64,000 nucleotides of DNA from Streptomyces tanashiensis (GCF_014648895.1 NZ_BMRZ01000009.1:248001-312000); one strand, 5' to 3'. Positions 28,503 through 36,864 are shown, numbered from the stretch's first letter. Notes: generated by a model not told the origin, from the sequence alone. A program made the numbers and translations.

Positions 28503-29663
28503 ATGGCAAGCCTCGCACCTTCACTTCCCGCCCTCCGCGCCACCACCCCCGGCGCCCGGGCGACCCGTTCCGTCCGTCACCTCGGGCCCAACTGGTACGC
28601 CTCCGTGATGGGCACGGCCATCGTCGCCAACGCGGGCGCCACCCTCCCGGTGGACGTCCCCGGCCTCCGTACGGCCTGCGCCGCGGTCTGGGCCCTGTCG
28701 CTCGCGATGCTGCTCGCCCTGGTCTCCGCCCGCGCCGTGCACTGGGCCCGGCACCGGGACCAGGCCCGCGCCCATCTCATGGACCCGGCGATGGCCCCGT
28801 TCTACGGCTGTCTGTCGATGGCGCTGCTCGCGGTCGGCGGCGGGGCGGTGATCGTGGGCCGGGACTGGATCGGGCTCCCCGCGGCCGTCGCCGTCGACAC
28901 GGTCCTCTTCACCGCCGGAACGGTGATCGGCCTGGTGGCCGCGGTGGCCGTCCCGTACCTCATGGTGGTCCACCACCGCATCGAGGGCGCGTCGCCGGTG
29001 TGGCTGCTGCCGGTCGTCGCCCCCATGGTCTCCGCCGCGCTCGGCCCGCTGCTCGTGCCCCATCTGCCCGCCGGGCAGGCCCAGCAGACCCTGCTGATCG
29101 GCTGCTACGCGCTGTTCGGCGTCAGCCTGCTCGCCACCCTGGTCATGCTGCCGCTGGTCTTCGGGCGGCTCGTGACCGGCGGCCCCCTGCCGCTCGCGCT
29201 CACCCCCACCCTCTTCCTGGTCCTCGGCCCGCTGGGCCAGTCGACGACGGCCGCGAACAAGTTCGCCGACACGGCCGCGGGCGTGCTGCCCGCCCCGTAC
29301 GCACACGGCTTCGCCGCCTTCGCCGTCCTCTACGGGGTCCCCGTGATGGGCTTCGCGCTGCTGTGGCTGGCGCTCGCCGGCGCGATGGTGCTGCGGGCGC
29401 GGCGGCGGGGCATGGGCTTCGCGATGACCTTCTGGGCCTTCACGTTCCCGGTGGGGACCTGTGTGACCGGCGCCGAGGGGCTGGCCCAGCACACCGGCCT
29501 GGCCGTGTTCCGGTGGCTCGCGATCGGTCTGTACGTGTTCCTCGTGGCGGCCTGGCTGGTGGCCGGTTTCCACACCTGGCGCGGGCTGGTCAGCGGTGCG
29601 CTGCTCGCAGGGCCCGGGCCAGTGCCCGCGGGGCCTCGGCCAGTGACGGCCCGTACCAGGTGA
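28503..29663 (+). CDS. TDT-family (TehA/SLAC1-like) membrane transporter
   Basis: A 386-residue protein with ten predicted transmembrane segments of the tellurite-resistance/dicarboxylate transporter family (C4dic_mal_tran). LGPNWYASVMGTAIVANAGA is the family's first-helix signature, and MVVHHRIEGASPVWLLPVVAP is typical of the middle. Family members move dicarboxylates or export sulfite, or act as anion channels. The substrate is not deducible. The ATG at 28503 is close to the divergent LysR gene. Its last 74 bases overlap the convergent BtuF-like gene. Confidence 0.87.
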   Translation: MASLAPSLPALRATTPGARATRSVRHLGPNWYASVMGTAIVANAGATLPVDVPGLRTACAAVWALSLAMLLALVSARAVHWARHRDQARAHLMDPAMAPFYGCLSMALLAVGGGAVIVGRDWIGLPAAVAVDTVLFTAGTVIGLVAAVAVPYLMVVHHRIEGASPVWLLPVVAPMVSAALGPLLVPHLPAGQAQQTLLIGCYALFGVSLLATLVMLPLVFGRLVTGGPLPLALTPTLFLVLGPLGQSTTAANKFADTAAGVLPAPYAHGFAAFAVLYGVPVMGFALLWLALAGAMVLRARRRGMGFAMTFWAFTFPVGTCVTGAEGLAQHTGLAVFRWLAIGLYVFLVAAWLVAGFHTWRGLVSGALLAGPGPVPAGPRPVTARTR

Positions 29664-30312
29664 GCATGCGCCCGTCGACGAGGGCGGCGGCGGTCCCGGG
29701 GAAGGCCTCGGGGCCGTCGTCCCGCGTGAAGCGGTAGGGCTCGTCGGGCAGGACGACGAGGTCGGGACCCGTGGTGCGGAGCTCGTCGAGCGTGAGCCTC
29801 GGATAGCGCTCCGGGTGGCCGGCGTACAGGTTCCGGACGCCGAGGCGGGCGAGCAGGTCGCCCGCGAAGGTGTCACGGCCGAGGACCATCCAGGGCCGCC
29901 GCCAGATCGGGACGACGGCGGTGAGCGGTCCGAGCGGGTCGACGGCTTCCCAGGCGGCCTCGGCCTCGTCCAGCCAGCGGGGGCGCCGGGGCGCGCCGCA
30001 GGCGGCGAGGACCCGCTCCAGTTCCCGGAGCCCCTCGCCGAGGGTGCGGATCTCGGTGACGAGGACGTCGAGGCCGAGGGCCCGCAGGGCGGCGAGGTCG
30101 GGGGCGCGGTTCTCCTCCTCGTTGGCGAGGACGAGGTCGGGCCGGAGCGCGGCGATCGCCGCGGCGTCGGGGTTCTTGGTGCCGCCGACGCGGACGACGT
30201 CGAGGCCGGCGGGGTGGCTGCACCAGTCGGTCGCGCCGACGAGGAGGCCGGGCGCGGTGACGGCGACGGCTTCGGTGAGGGACGGCACGAGGGAGACGAC
30301 CCTCATCGTCAC
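29590..30312 (-). CDS. Helical-backbone metal receptor / BtuF-like protein without signal peptide
   Basis: A 240-residue protein with the fold of cobalamin or ferri-siderophore binding proteins: VVSLVPSLTEAV at the start, GTKNPDAAAIAALRPDLVLANEEEN in the first lobe and PDLVVLPDEPYRF in the second. There is no signal peptide or lipobox, so it appears cytoplasmic, unlike transport receptors. The start is GTG at 30312 (GAGG five bases upstream), with an ATG two codons later. It follows the XRE-cupin gene by seven bases and overlaps the convergent TDT gene at its 3' end. It might bind a corrinoid or heme inside the cell, but the role is unknown. Confidence 0.78.
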   Translation of the reverse strand: MTMRVVSLVPSLTEAVAVTAPGLLVGATDWCSHPAGLDVVRVGGTKNPDAAAIAALRPDLVLANEEENRAPDLAALRALGLDVLVTEIRTLGEGLRELERVLAACGAPRRPRWLDEAEAAWEAVDPLGPLTAVVPIWRRPWMVLGRDTFAGDLLARLGVRNLYAGHPERYPRLTLDELRTTGPDLVVLPDEPYRFTRDDGPEAFPGTAAALVDGRMLTWYGPSLAEAPRALARALRAAHR

Positions 30313-30319
30313 GGGGTCC

Positions 30320-30871
30320 TCACTCCTCCTCGGCCTCGACGTGGTCGCCGATGGCGACGACGAGGAGCCGGGTGCCGGGCTCGGTGGCGCGCCAGCGGTG
30401 CCGTACGCCGCCGGAGAGGTAGAGCGTGTCGCCGCGGCCGAGCCGGTGGGCGCGGCCCTCGGCCTCGACCTCGGCGGCGCCGTCGGCCACGTACAGCAGT
30501 TCGTCGTTCCGGTGCTGGAACTCCCGTCCTGCGTCCTGCTCGCCGGTGAACTCCAGGGCGTGCAGCTGGTGGCGGCCGCGGACCAGCGCCCGGACGCCCG
30601 GGGGCATGCCCGGGGAGCGCTCGTCGGACCGTACGACGTCGACGGTGCGGGAGGCCTCCGCGGCGGCGAGGAGTTCGCCGGCGGTGGTCTCCAGGGCCTC
30701 GGCGACGAGTTCGAGGGAGCGGCGGCTGGGGCGGGCGCGCTCGTTCTCCACCTGGCTGAGGAAGGGCACGGAGAGGCCGCTGCGGGAGGCGACGACGGCC
30801 AGGGTCAGCTGGAGCGCTCTGCGGCGCCTCTTGACGGCCGCGCCCACGCGGGGTGCTTCCTTCTCGTCCAT
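30320..30871 (-). CDS. XRE-family regulator with C-terminal cupin domain
   Basis: A 183-residue protein. An N-terminal lambda-repressor-type helix-turn-helix (about residues 10-65: QLTLAVVASRSGLSVPFLSQ, NERARPSRRSLELVAEALE) is joined to a cupin_2 domain (about 115-180: FQHRNDELLYVADGAAEVEAEG, GDTLYLSGGVRHRWRA). The cupin keeps candidate His/Glu ligands. This arrangement is typical of small-molecule-responsive regulators such as PuuR. The ATG at 30871 (MDEKEAPRVG) is chosen; upstream frame is non-conserved. It is the first gene of a pair with the BtuF-like gene. Confidence 0.88.
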   Translation of the reverse strand: MDEKEAPRVGAAVKRRRRALQLTLAVVASRSGLSVPFLSQVENERARPSRRSLELVAEALETTAGELLAAAEASRTVDVVRSDERSPGMPPGVRALVRGRHQLHALEFTGEQDAGREFQHRNDELLYVADGAAEVEAEGRAHRLGRGDTLYLSGGVRHRWRATEPGTRLLVVAIGDHVEAEEE

Positions 30872-30950
30872 GTCGGCTCCCTCCCTCTGCTCGTACTGGT
30901 CGGTTACCTGAACCTTACGCAGCTTTGGGGCGGGGTTTCGCGTCGTGACG

Positions 30951-30992
30951 AAAAGGGGTGGTCGCCGAACACGTTCGGCGACCACCCCTTTT
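30951..30992. terminator. Perfect 20-bp-stem terminator
   Basis: An inverted repeat of 20 bp (30951-30970 with 30973-30992) with a 2-nt spacer and A/T runs at both ends. It lies just after the ABC permease gene stop, upstream of the XRE gene, and can act as an intrinsic terminator in both directions. Confidence 0.85.
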
Positions 30993-31012
30993 CGGCCAGT
31001 GAGAGCGGAGGG

Positions 31013-32824
31013 CTACTGCGGGGCGAGCTTCTCCGCGAGGCCCGGGTTCCGGTCCAGCCACGTCCGGACGGCCTGCTGCTCCTTGCCCTTGCCGGTCTCC
31101 TGGATGACGGCTTCGAGGTCGGTGAGCTGCTTCTCGGTCAGCGAGAAGTTCTTCAGCCAGGCGCCGACCTCGGGGTTCTCGGCGGCGAATCCCTTGCGGG
31201 CGAGGGTGTGGACGCCGTCGCCCTTGCCCCAGGAGCCCTTGGGGTCGTCGAGCTTCTTCAGGTCGTGGGCGGAGTAGGCCCAGTGCGGGGACCAGAGGGT
31301 GACGACGACGGGCTCCTTGCGCTCGTAGGCGCGCTTCAGCTCGGCGAGCATGCCGGGCGTGGAGCCGTCGACGACCTCGTACTCGCCCTCCAGGCCGTAC
31401 TCCTTGAGGACCTTGTCCTTGAGGATGCCCATCATTCCGGCGCTGGGCTCGATGCCGACGATGCGGCCCTTGAACTGCCCGGCCTTGCCCTTGAGGTCGG
31501 CGAGGGAGTCGACGCCCTTGACGTACGAGGGGACGGAGAGCTCCAGGGAGGTGGGGCCGTACCAGGAGCCGAGGTCCTCCAGCTTGTTCTTGTACTTCTC
31601 CCAGTACTGCTGGTGCGTGACGGGGAGCCAGGCGTCGGTCTGGAAGTCGAGCTGCCCGCCGGCCAGGCCGGTGTAGAGGGCGCCGGCCTCCAGCTGCTTG
31701 GTCTCGACCTCGTAGCCGCGGCGCTCCAGGAGCTCCTTCCAGAGGTACGTGGAGGCGATGCCCTCGTCCCAGGGGATGTAGCCGATGCTGACCTTCTTGC
31801 CGTGGCCGCCGTTCGGGCCCGAGGCGGTGGTGGAGGTCGCGCCGCCGTTGCCGAGGAAGCCCATGCCGCCGGCGACGAGCGCGAGGACGACGACGCCGAC
31901 GAGCGCGGCGACGGGCTGCGGGCGGTGGGCCCAGAGCTTGGCCCCCGGGCGCTTGGCGCTCAGCGCGGCGCGGGCCTTGGCGGCGGCGCGGCGGCCCAGC
32001 GGGGAGACCTGACGGCCGAGGGCGCCGGTCATCCGGTCCAGGTACATGGCGAGGACGACGATGGAGACGCCTGCCTCGAAGCCGAGGCCGATGTCGACGT
32101 TCCCGATGGCGCGGTAGACGGCGCCGCCGAGCCCGCCGCCGCCGACCATGCCCGCGATGACGACCATGGAGAGGCCGAGCATGATGACCTGGTTGACACC
32201 GGCCATGATCGTCGGGAGGGCGAGGGGCAGCTGCACGCGCAGCAGGGTGTTGCGCGGGGTGGTGCCGAACGCCTCGGCGGCCTCGACGAGTTCGCCGTCG
32301 ACCTGACGGATGCCGAGCTCGGTCATCCGCACGCCCGGAGGCAGCGCGAAGACGATCGTGGCGATGATGCCGGGGACCACGCCGACGCCGAAGAAGATGA
32401 TGCCCGGGATGAGGTAGACCATCGCGGGCATGGTCTGCATGAAGTCCAGGACGGGCCGCAGGACGGCGCTGACGGTCTTCGAGCGGGCCGCCCAGATGCC
32501 GAGCGGGACGGCGATCACCAGGGTGACGAGGGTGGCGACGAGGACGAGGGAGAGCGTGGCCATCGCCTCGTCCCACAGCTGGACCGAGTCGACGAGCGCG
32601 AAGCCGGCGAAGGCGAGCACACCGGCGGCGAGGCCGCGCAGCCACCAGGCGGCGACGGCGAGGATGCCGGCGAAGAGCAGCGGCTGGGGCGCGGACAGGA
32701 CGGCGTCGATGCCGTCGTAGAGGCCGGTGACGCCGGTGCTGACGGCGTCGAAGAGCCAGGAGAACTGGCCCTGGAGCCAGTCGACGGAGCTGTCGACCCA
32801 CTGGCCGAGGGGGAGCCTAGGCAC
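31013..32824 (-). CDS. Fused permease/substrate-binding protein of a glycine betaine-type ABC importer
   Basis: A 603-residue fusion. Residues ~1-285 are a ProW/OpuAB permease (LLFAGILAVAAWWLRGL; EAFGTTPRNTLLRVQLPLALPT, the EAA loop). One further helix (PVAALVGVVVLALVAGGMGF) leads to a ProX/OpuAC-type substrate-binding domain (about 330-603: KVSIGYIPWDEGIASTYLW, DAWLPVTHQQYWEKY, VVVTLWSPHWAY). The tryptophan-rich loops would form the aromatic box for quaternary amines. The binding domain would be outside the cell, tethered to the permease. GTG start at 32824 overlaps the ATPase gene by eight bases. Likely uptake of glycine betaine or a similar compatible solute under osmotic stress. Confidence 0.9.
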   Translation of the reverse strand: MPRLPLGQWVDSSVDWLQGQFSWLFDAVSTGVTGLYDGIDAVLSAPQPLLFAGILAVAAWWLRGLAAGVLAFAGFALVDSVQLWDEAMATLSLVLVATLVTLVIAVPLGIWAARSKTVSAVLRPVLDFMQTMPAMVYLIPGIIFFGVGVVPGIIATIVFALPPGVRMTELGIRQVDGELVEAAEAFGTTPRNTLLRVQLPLALPTIMAGVNQVIMLGLSMVVIAGMVGGGGLGGAVYRAIGNVDIGLGFEAGVSIVVLAMYLDRMTGALGRQVSPLGRRAAAKARAALSAKRPGAKLWAHRPQPVAALVGVVVLALVAGGMGFLGNGGATSTTASGPNGGHGKKVSIGYIPWDEGIASTYLWKELLERRGYEVETKQLEAGALYTGLAGGQLDFQTDAWLPVTHQQYWEKYKNKLEDLGSWYGPTSLELSVPSYVKGVDSLADLKGKAGQFKGRIVGIEPSAGMMGILKDKVLKEYGLEGEYEVVDGSTPGMLAELKRAYERKEPVVVTLWSPHWAYSAHDLKKLDDPKGSWGKGDGVHTLARKGFAAENPEVGAWLKNFSLTEKQLTDLEAVIQETGKGKEQQAVRTWLDRNPGLAEKLAPQ

Positions 32825-33893
32825 GGGCGGTCACCTCCCGCGTCTCGGTGGACGGGGCATGCGTCGCGGCGACACCGCCCATGACGGCGAGGAGACGTTC
32901 GGTCGGTACGACTCCGAGGACGGAGCCGTCGGTGTCCTCGACGGTCACCGGGTGGGGGGCCAGGGCGGCGACGGCGCACAGGTCGGCGACGAGCGTGTCG
33001 GGTCCGACGGGCCGGCAGGCGCAGTCGTCGGGGCAGTCGGCCGGGGCGGCGGACCGCGTCATGACGGCGGAGGCGGTGAGCACCCGGGAGCGGTCGACGT
33101 CCTGGATGAAGGAGGCGACGTAGTCGTCGGCGGGGCGGACGAGGATGTCCTCGGCGGTGCCGAGCTGGACGATCCTGCCGTCGCGCATGACGGCGATCCG
33201 GTCGCCGAGGCGCATGGCCTCGTTGAGGTCGTGGGTGATGAAGACGATGGTCTTCTTCAGGCGCTGCTGGAGCACGAGGAGCTGGTCCTGCATGTCGCGG
33301 CGGATCAGCGGGTCGAGCGCGCTGAAGGACTCGTCCATCAGGAGCAGGTCGGCGTCGGTGGCGAGGGCGCGGGCCAGGCCGACGCGCTGCTGCATGCCGC
33401 CGGAGAGCTCGTCCGGCCAGGACTTCTCCCAGCCCGCGAGGCCGCACAGTTCGAGGGCCTCGGCGGCGCGGGTCTCGCGCTCGGCGCGGGGCACGCCCTG
33501 GACCTCCAGGCCGTAGGCGGCGTTCTCCAGGACGTTTCGGTGCGGGAAGAGCGCGAAGTGCTGGAAGACCATGCTGATCTTGGTGGAGCGGACCGCGCGC
33601 AGCTCGCGGGGGGAGAGCGCGGTGAGGTCGTGGCCGTCGTACAGGACGCGGCCCGCGGTCGGTTCGAGCAGGCCGTTCAGCATGCGCAGGAGGGTGGACT
33701 TCCCGGAGCCGGACAGGCCCATCACGACGAAGATCTGGCCGGGTTCGACGGTGAAGCCGGCGTCGACGACGGCGGCGGTCGTCCCTTCGGCGCGCAGCTC
33801 CTCGCGGTCGGCGCCGTCGGCGAGCCGGCGGACGGCTTCGTCGGGTCGTCTGCCGAACACCTTGTACAGGTGGTCTGCCTGGAGCCTGGACAC
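32817..33893 (-). CDS. Glycine betaine/proline-type ABC transporter ATPase with C-terminal CBS-like region
   Basis: A 358-residue ProV/OpuAA-type ATPase. Walker A is VMGLSGSGKSTLLRM, the signature is ELSGGMQQRVGLARAL and Walker B is LLLMDESFSALD. The switch His lies in FITHDLNEAM. After ~residue 265 a CBS-like tail follows, with a Cys cluster (CPDDCAC) that could be a redox or metal site and is unusual for the family. CBS pairs sense ionic strength in OpuA (known for the family). The start at 33893 (GTG) has GAGG five bases upstream; another GTG is two codons earlier. It overlaps the permease-binding protein gene. Confidence 0.9.
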   Translation of the reverse strand: MSRLQADHLYKVFGRRPDEAVRRLADGADREELRAEGTTAAVVDAGFTVEPGQIFVVMGLSGSGKSTLLRMLNGLLEPTAGRVLYDGHDLTALSPRELRAVRSTKISMVFQHFALFPHRNVLENAAYGLEVQGVPRAERETRAAEALELCGLAGWEKSWPDELSGGMQQRVGLARALATDADLLLMDESFSALDPLIRRDMQDQLLVLQQRLKKTIVFITHDLNEAMRLGDRIAVMRDGRIVQLGTAEDILVRPADDYVASFIQDVDRSRVLTASAVMTRSAAPADCPDDCACRPVGPDTLVADLCAVAALAPHPVTVEDTDGSVLGVVPTERLLAVMGGVAATHAPSTETREVTARA

Positions 33894-34070
33894 ATGCACC
33901 TCACGGGTAGAGACGAAGAACGGCCCCACCACCCCCGCGTGGCCGGCCGTGGAGCGGGCGGGATCGGCCCGCGGGCCCGTCGCGTACGGGGATCCGTATG
34001 CGTCGAATCTCGTACCGGGTTCCGCTCCGGGCTCGCGCCTGCCCGGCTTCACAGGGTGCAAACGCAAAGG

Positions 34071-34084
34071 TGACGGGGGTCACG
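34071..34084. promoter_or_regulatory. GTGAC-GGGG-GTCAC palindrome
   Basis: A short inverted repeat lies in the 261-bp divergent interval between the ABC ATPase and exonuclease genes, 71 bp upstream of the exonuclease start. It could bind a regulator, but the four-base G spacer and high GC make chance plausible. No other feature is seen in this interval. Confidence 0.3.
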
Positions 34085-34154
34085 CGAGGGGTCCCGAAGG
34101 GGCGCCGCGCGCGGGACGGAGGGTGCTGTCGGTGGGGTGCGGCATGATCGGGGT

Positions 34155-35075
34155 GTGACGCGACGCCTGATGCTCCTCGACACCGCCAGCCTCTACTTCC
34201 GCGCGTACTTCGGCGTGCCGGACTCGGTCCGGGCGCCGGACGGCACCCCGGTGAACGCCGTGCGGGGGCTCCTCGACTTCATCACCCGGCTCGTCCAGGA
34301 CCACCGCCCCGACGATCTGGTGGCCTGCTGGGACGAGGACTGGCGACCGCAGTGGCGGGTGGACCTGATCCCCTCGTACAAGGCGCACCGGGTGGCCGTG
34401 GAGACGGAGACGGGACCGGACGAGGAGGAGATCCCGGACACGCTGTCCCCGCAGGTGCCGGTGATCGAGGAGGTCCTGGCGGCGCTCGGCATCGCGCGGG
34501 TCGGGGCGGCGGGGTACGAGGCGGACGACGTGATCGGGACGCTCGCGGGCCGCGCCGGGGGGCCCGTGGACATCGTCACGGGTGACCGCGACCTGTTCCA
34601 GCTGGTGGACGACGCCCGGGGCGTCCGCGTGCTGTACCCGCGCAAGGGCGTCGGCGACTGCGACCTGGTGGACGCGGAGCTGATCCGTACGAAGTACGGG
34701 GTGGAGCCCGGGCAGTACGCGGACTTCGCGGCGCTGCGCGGGGACGCGAGCGACGGCCTGCCCGGGGTGAAGGGCATCGGCGAGAAGACGGCGGCCCAGC
34801 TGATCACGGAGTACGGGGACCTGGCGGGCGTCCGGGCCGCCGCGGAGGACCGGACGTCGCGCCTGACGCCGGCGAAGCGGCGCGGGATCGTGGAGGCCGC
34901 CGCGTACCTGGACGTGGCGCCGACGGTGGTGCGGGTCGCCTCCGACGCACCGCTCCCGGAGTTCGACCCGGCCCTCCCGGCCGCCCCCCGGGACCCGGCC
35001 GCCCTGGAGGCGCTGGTGAAGCGCTGGGGTCTGGGCGGCGCGGTGGGGCGCCTGCTGCCGGTCCTGGAGCGCTGA
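34155..35075 (+). CDS. Stand-alone 5'-3' exonuclease (PolA N-terminal type)
   Basis: A 306-residue FEN/PIN-like nuclease related to the 5'-nuclease domain of DNA polymerase I but without a polymerase. The acidic residues sit in MLLDTASLYFRAYFG, AAGYEADDVIGTLAG and DIVTGDRDLFQLVDD. A helix-3-turn-helix (GLPGVKGIGEKTAAQLI) binds DNA. It would remove RNA primers or flaps. The start is GTG at 34155. It is a monocistronic gene flanked by the divergent ABC operon and a hairpin terminator at 35087. Confidence 0.92.
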   Translation: MTRRLMLLDTASLYFRAYFGVPDSVRAPDGTPVNAVRGLLDFITRLVQDHRPDDLVACWDEDWRPQWRVDLIPSYKAHRVAVETETGPDEEEIPDTLSPQVPVIEEVLAALGIARVGAAGYEADDVIGTLAGRAGGPVDIVTGDRDLFQLVDDARGVRVLYPRKGVGDCDLVDAELIRTKYGVEPGQYADFAALRGDASDGLPGVKGIGEKTAAQLITEYGDLAGVRAAAEDRTSRLTPAKRRGIVEAAAYLDVAPTVVRVASDAPLPEFDPALPAAPRDPAALEALVKRWGLGGAVGRLLPVLER

Positions 35076-35086
35076 CGGAAAGGGCT

Positions 35087-35116
35087 ACGGACCGCGTGGA
35101 ACCATGCGCGGTCCGT
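35087..35116 (+). terminator. Hairpin after exonuclease gene
   Basis: ACGGACCGCG (35087-35096) pairs perfectly with 35107-35116 across a 10-nt loop, 11 bp after the stop. It sits just upstream of the iron-box promoter. Confidence 0.6.
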
Positions 35117-35150
35117 CATCGCCCGAGCCTCTCTTGCCACGGGATGCTAG

Positions 35151-35166
35151 CTTAGGCATACCTAAG
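35151..35166. promoter_or_regulatory. Iron box (IdeR/DmdR-type operator)
   Basis: CTTAGG-CATA-CCTAAG is a perfect dyad matching the core TTAGGnnnnCCTAA of DmdR/IdeR/DtxR boxes. It lies 24 bp upstream of the siderophore-interacting protein start, where an iron-loaded repressor would block transcription. Confidence 0.75.
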
Positions 35167-35190
35167 TACGCAGAGTCAGGAGAGCCCGTC

Positions 35191-36027
35191 GTGGCAGAGC
35201 AGCCGGCCCGCAAGGCACCGAAGGCCACCGAAGCACGTGTGGTGCACACCGAGCGGATCACTCCGCACATGGTGCGGGTCGTGCTGGGAGGCCCCGGACT
35301 CGACGGCTTCGCGGCGGACACCTACACCGACCACTACGTGAAGCTGCTCTTCGCCCCGGAGGGCGTCGCCTACCCGGAGCCGTTCGACATGGAGCGGATC
35401 CGGGCGGAGTTCCCCCGGGAGCAGTGGCCGACGACGCGGACGTACACCGTGCGGGCCTGGGACCCGGTCCACCACGAGCTGACCATCGACTTCGTGGTCC
35501 ACGGCGACGAGGGCCTGGCGGGCCCCTGGGCGGCGCGCGCCCAGGCGGGCGAGACGGTGCGCTTCCTCGGCCCCGGCGGCGGCTACGCGCCGGACCCGGC
35601 GGCGGACTGGCACCTGCTCGTGGGTGACGAGAGCGCGCTGCCGGCGATCGCGGTGGCCCTTGAGCAGCTGCCCGAGGGCGCGCGGGCCCAGGTCCTCGTC
35701 GAGGTCTCGGACGCGGCCGAGGAGCAGAAGCTCGCGACGGCGACGGGCATCGACGTCACCTGGCTGCACCGGGGCGACCGCCCGGTGGGCGCGCTGCTGG
35801 TCGACGCGGTCACGGCCCTGGAGTTCCCGGCGGGCGAGGTGCACGCCTTCGTCCACGGCGAGGCGGGCTTCGTGAAGGAGCTGCGCCGGCACCTGCGGCT
35901 CGACCGGGGCGTGGCGCGCGAGCGCCTGTCGATCTCGGGCTACTGGCGCCAGGGCAAGTCCGACGAGGCCTGGCGTGCGATCAAGCGCGAGTGGAACGAC
36001 CAGGTGGAGCGCGAGCAGGAGAACTGA
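35191..36027 (+). CDS. Siderophore-interacting protein (ferri-siderophore reductase, FAD-binding)
   Basis: A 278-residue member of the siderophore-interacting family (ViuB/SIP). The FAD-binding barrel contains RTYTVRAWDP and DFVVHGDEGLAGPWA. The NAD(P)H half has LLVGDESALPAIA and AFVHGEAGFVKELRRHL. It would reduce and release iron from an imported ferri-siderophore in the cytosol. The start is GTG at 35191 with AGGAGA upstream. An iron box in the promoter fits induction at low iron. No siderophore uptake genes are adjacent. It is followed by a strong hairpin at 36031. Confidence 0.92.
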   Translation: MAEQPARKAPKATEARVVHTERITPHMVRVVLGGPGLDGFAADTYTDHYVKLLFAPEGVAYPEPFDMERIRAEFPREQWPTTRTYTVRAWDPVHHELTIDFVVHGDEGLAGPWAARAQAGETVRFLGPGGGYAPDPAADWHLLVGDESALPAIAVALEQLPEGARAQVLVEVSDAAEEQKLATATGIDVTWLHRGDRPVGALLVDAVTALEFPAGEVHAFVHGEAGFVKELRRHLRLDRGVARERLSISGYWRQGKSDEAWRAIKREWNDQVEREQEN

Positions 36028-36030
36028 GAC

Positions 36031-36063
36031 GAGGGCCCGGGGCGGCGAAAGCCCCGGGCCCTC
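36031..36063. terminator. Hairpin between siderophore reductase and MerR genes
   Basis: A perfect 13-bp stem (36031-36043 with 36051-36063) with a 7-nt loop (GGCGAAA), shared by two convergent genes. Confidence 0.75.
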
Positions 36064-36064
36064 T

Positions 36065-36116
36065 CCGTCACCCCGCTCCCCCGCCCCTCGCCGTCACTCC
36101 GCTCCCCCGCCCCTCG
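36065..36116. repeat. 26-bp tandem duplication at the 3' end of the MerR gene
   Basis: 36065-36090 and 36091-36116 are identical except for one base. The second copy contains the MerR stop codon and last codons. Because the unit is not a multiple of three, change in copy number would alter the C terminus. Confidence 0.8.
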
Positions 36117-36744
36117 TCGTCCGGCCGAACGTGCTGTCCGAGGCGTCCATGTGGGCCAGCCGGCGCAGCGAGGAGAAGATCGCGTCGCCGAGGACCGTGC
36201 CGACGACCGCGCTCTCCACGAGCTCCTCCCGCGCCACATGGCGCGCCACGTAGTCCAGGTCGGCCCGCGCGACCCCCTCCGCCGCGTCCGCGTACGTGTC
36301 CAGGACCTCGACGAACCGGCCGTGCCCGAGGTCGTCGAGCGCCACGATGGCCACCGCGAGGGCCTCCGCCGCCGGGCTGGACGGGTCGGCGTGCCAGCCG
36401 CGCGCCGCGATCAGCCCGGCGACCTTCTTCCGCGCCTCCTCGATGCCGTCGCCGGGTTCCCGGTCGTAGCGCGGCACCAGGGGATCCGTCGCCGCGCCCA
36501 GCACCTTGTGCACGGGCTGCTCCGCGTCGTCGACTGCCGTGACCACGCCACGGACCCCGGCCACGGACAGTCCGCCCACGTCGAGGAGCGCCCGGATCAG
36601 GCGGAGCCGCTGCACATGCGCCTCCCCGTACGAGGCCTGGTTCGGGCTCGTCAGCTCTCCGGCGGGCAGCAGTCCCTCCCGTACGTAGAACTTGATCGTC
36701 GGCACCGACACCCCGGTTCTCCGACTCAACTCTCCGATGCGCAC
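36094..36744 (-). CDS. MerR-family transcriptional regulator
   Basis: A 216-residue protein with an N-terminal MerR winged helix (MRIGELSRRTGVSVPTIKFY, REGLLPAGELTSPN). A longer helical effector domain follows (about residues 75-205), unlike the short metal-binding tails of MerR/CueR; no Cys ligands are visible. Such long-tailed members bind organic ligands or regulate tetracycline-like resistance. It is divergent from a two-gene membrane-protein operon across 120 bp that holds several inverted GATAGYGGC sites. It probably controls both sides. Confidence 0.85.
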   Translation of the reverse strand: MRIGELSRRTGVSVPTIKFYVREGLLPAGELTSPNQASYGEAHVQRLRLIRALLDVGGLSVAGVRGVVTAVDDAEQPVHKVLGAATDPLVPRYDREPGDGIEEARKKVAGLIAARGWHADPSSPAAEALAVAIVALDDLGHGRFVEVLDTYADAAEGVARADLDYVARHVAREELVESAVVGTVLGDAIFSSLRRLAHMDASDSTFGRTTRGGGAE

Positions 36745-36801
36745 CGCGTGTTCACCTTCCCGGTCTTTCTCCGGCCCTTGCCGACCGACACCCCCATCAT
36801 A

Positions 36802-36839
36802 GATAGTGGCGCTATCAGATAGCGGCGAGTGCCACTATC
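36802..36839. promoter_or_regulatory. Candidate MerR operator with repeated GATAGYGGC half-sites
   Basis: GATAGTGGC (36802-36810) is inverted at 36831-36839 and repeated directly as GATAGCGGC (36818-36826). A nested GATAG-N5-CTATC dyad spans 36802-36816. The group lies midway between the two divergent starts. Confidence 0.6.
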
Positions 36840-36864
36840 CATACTTTCCCACGGGGGGATCCGT

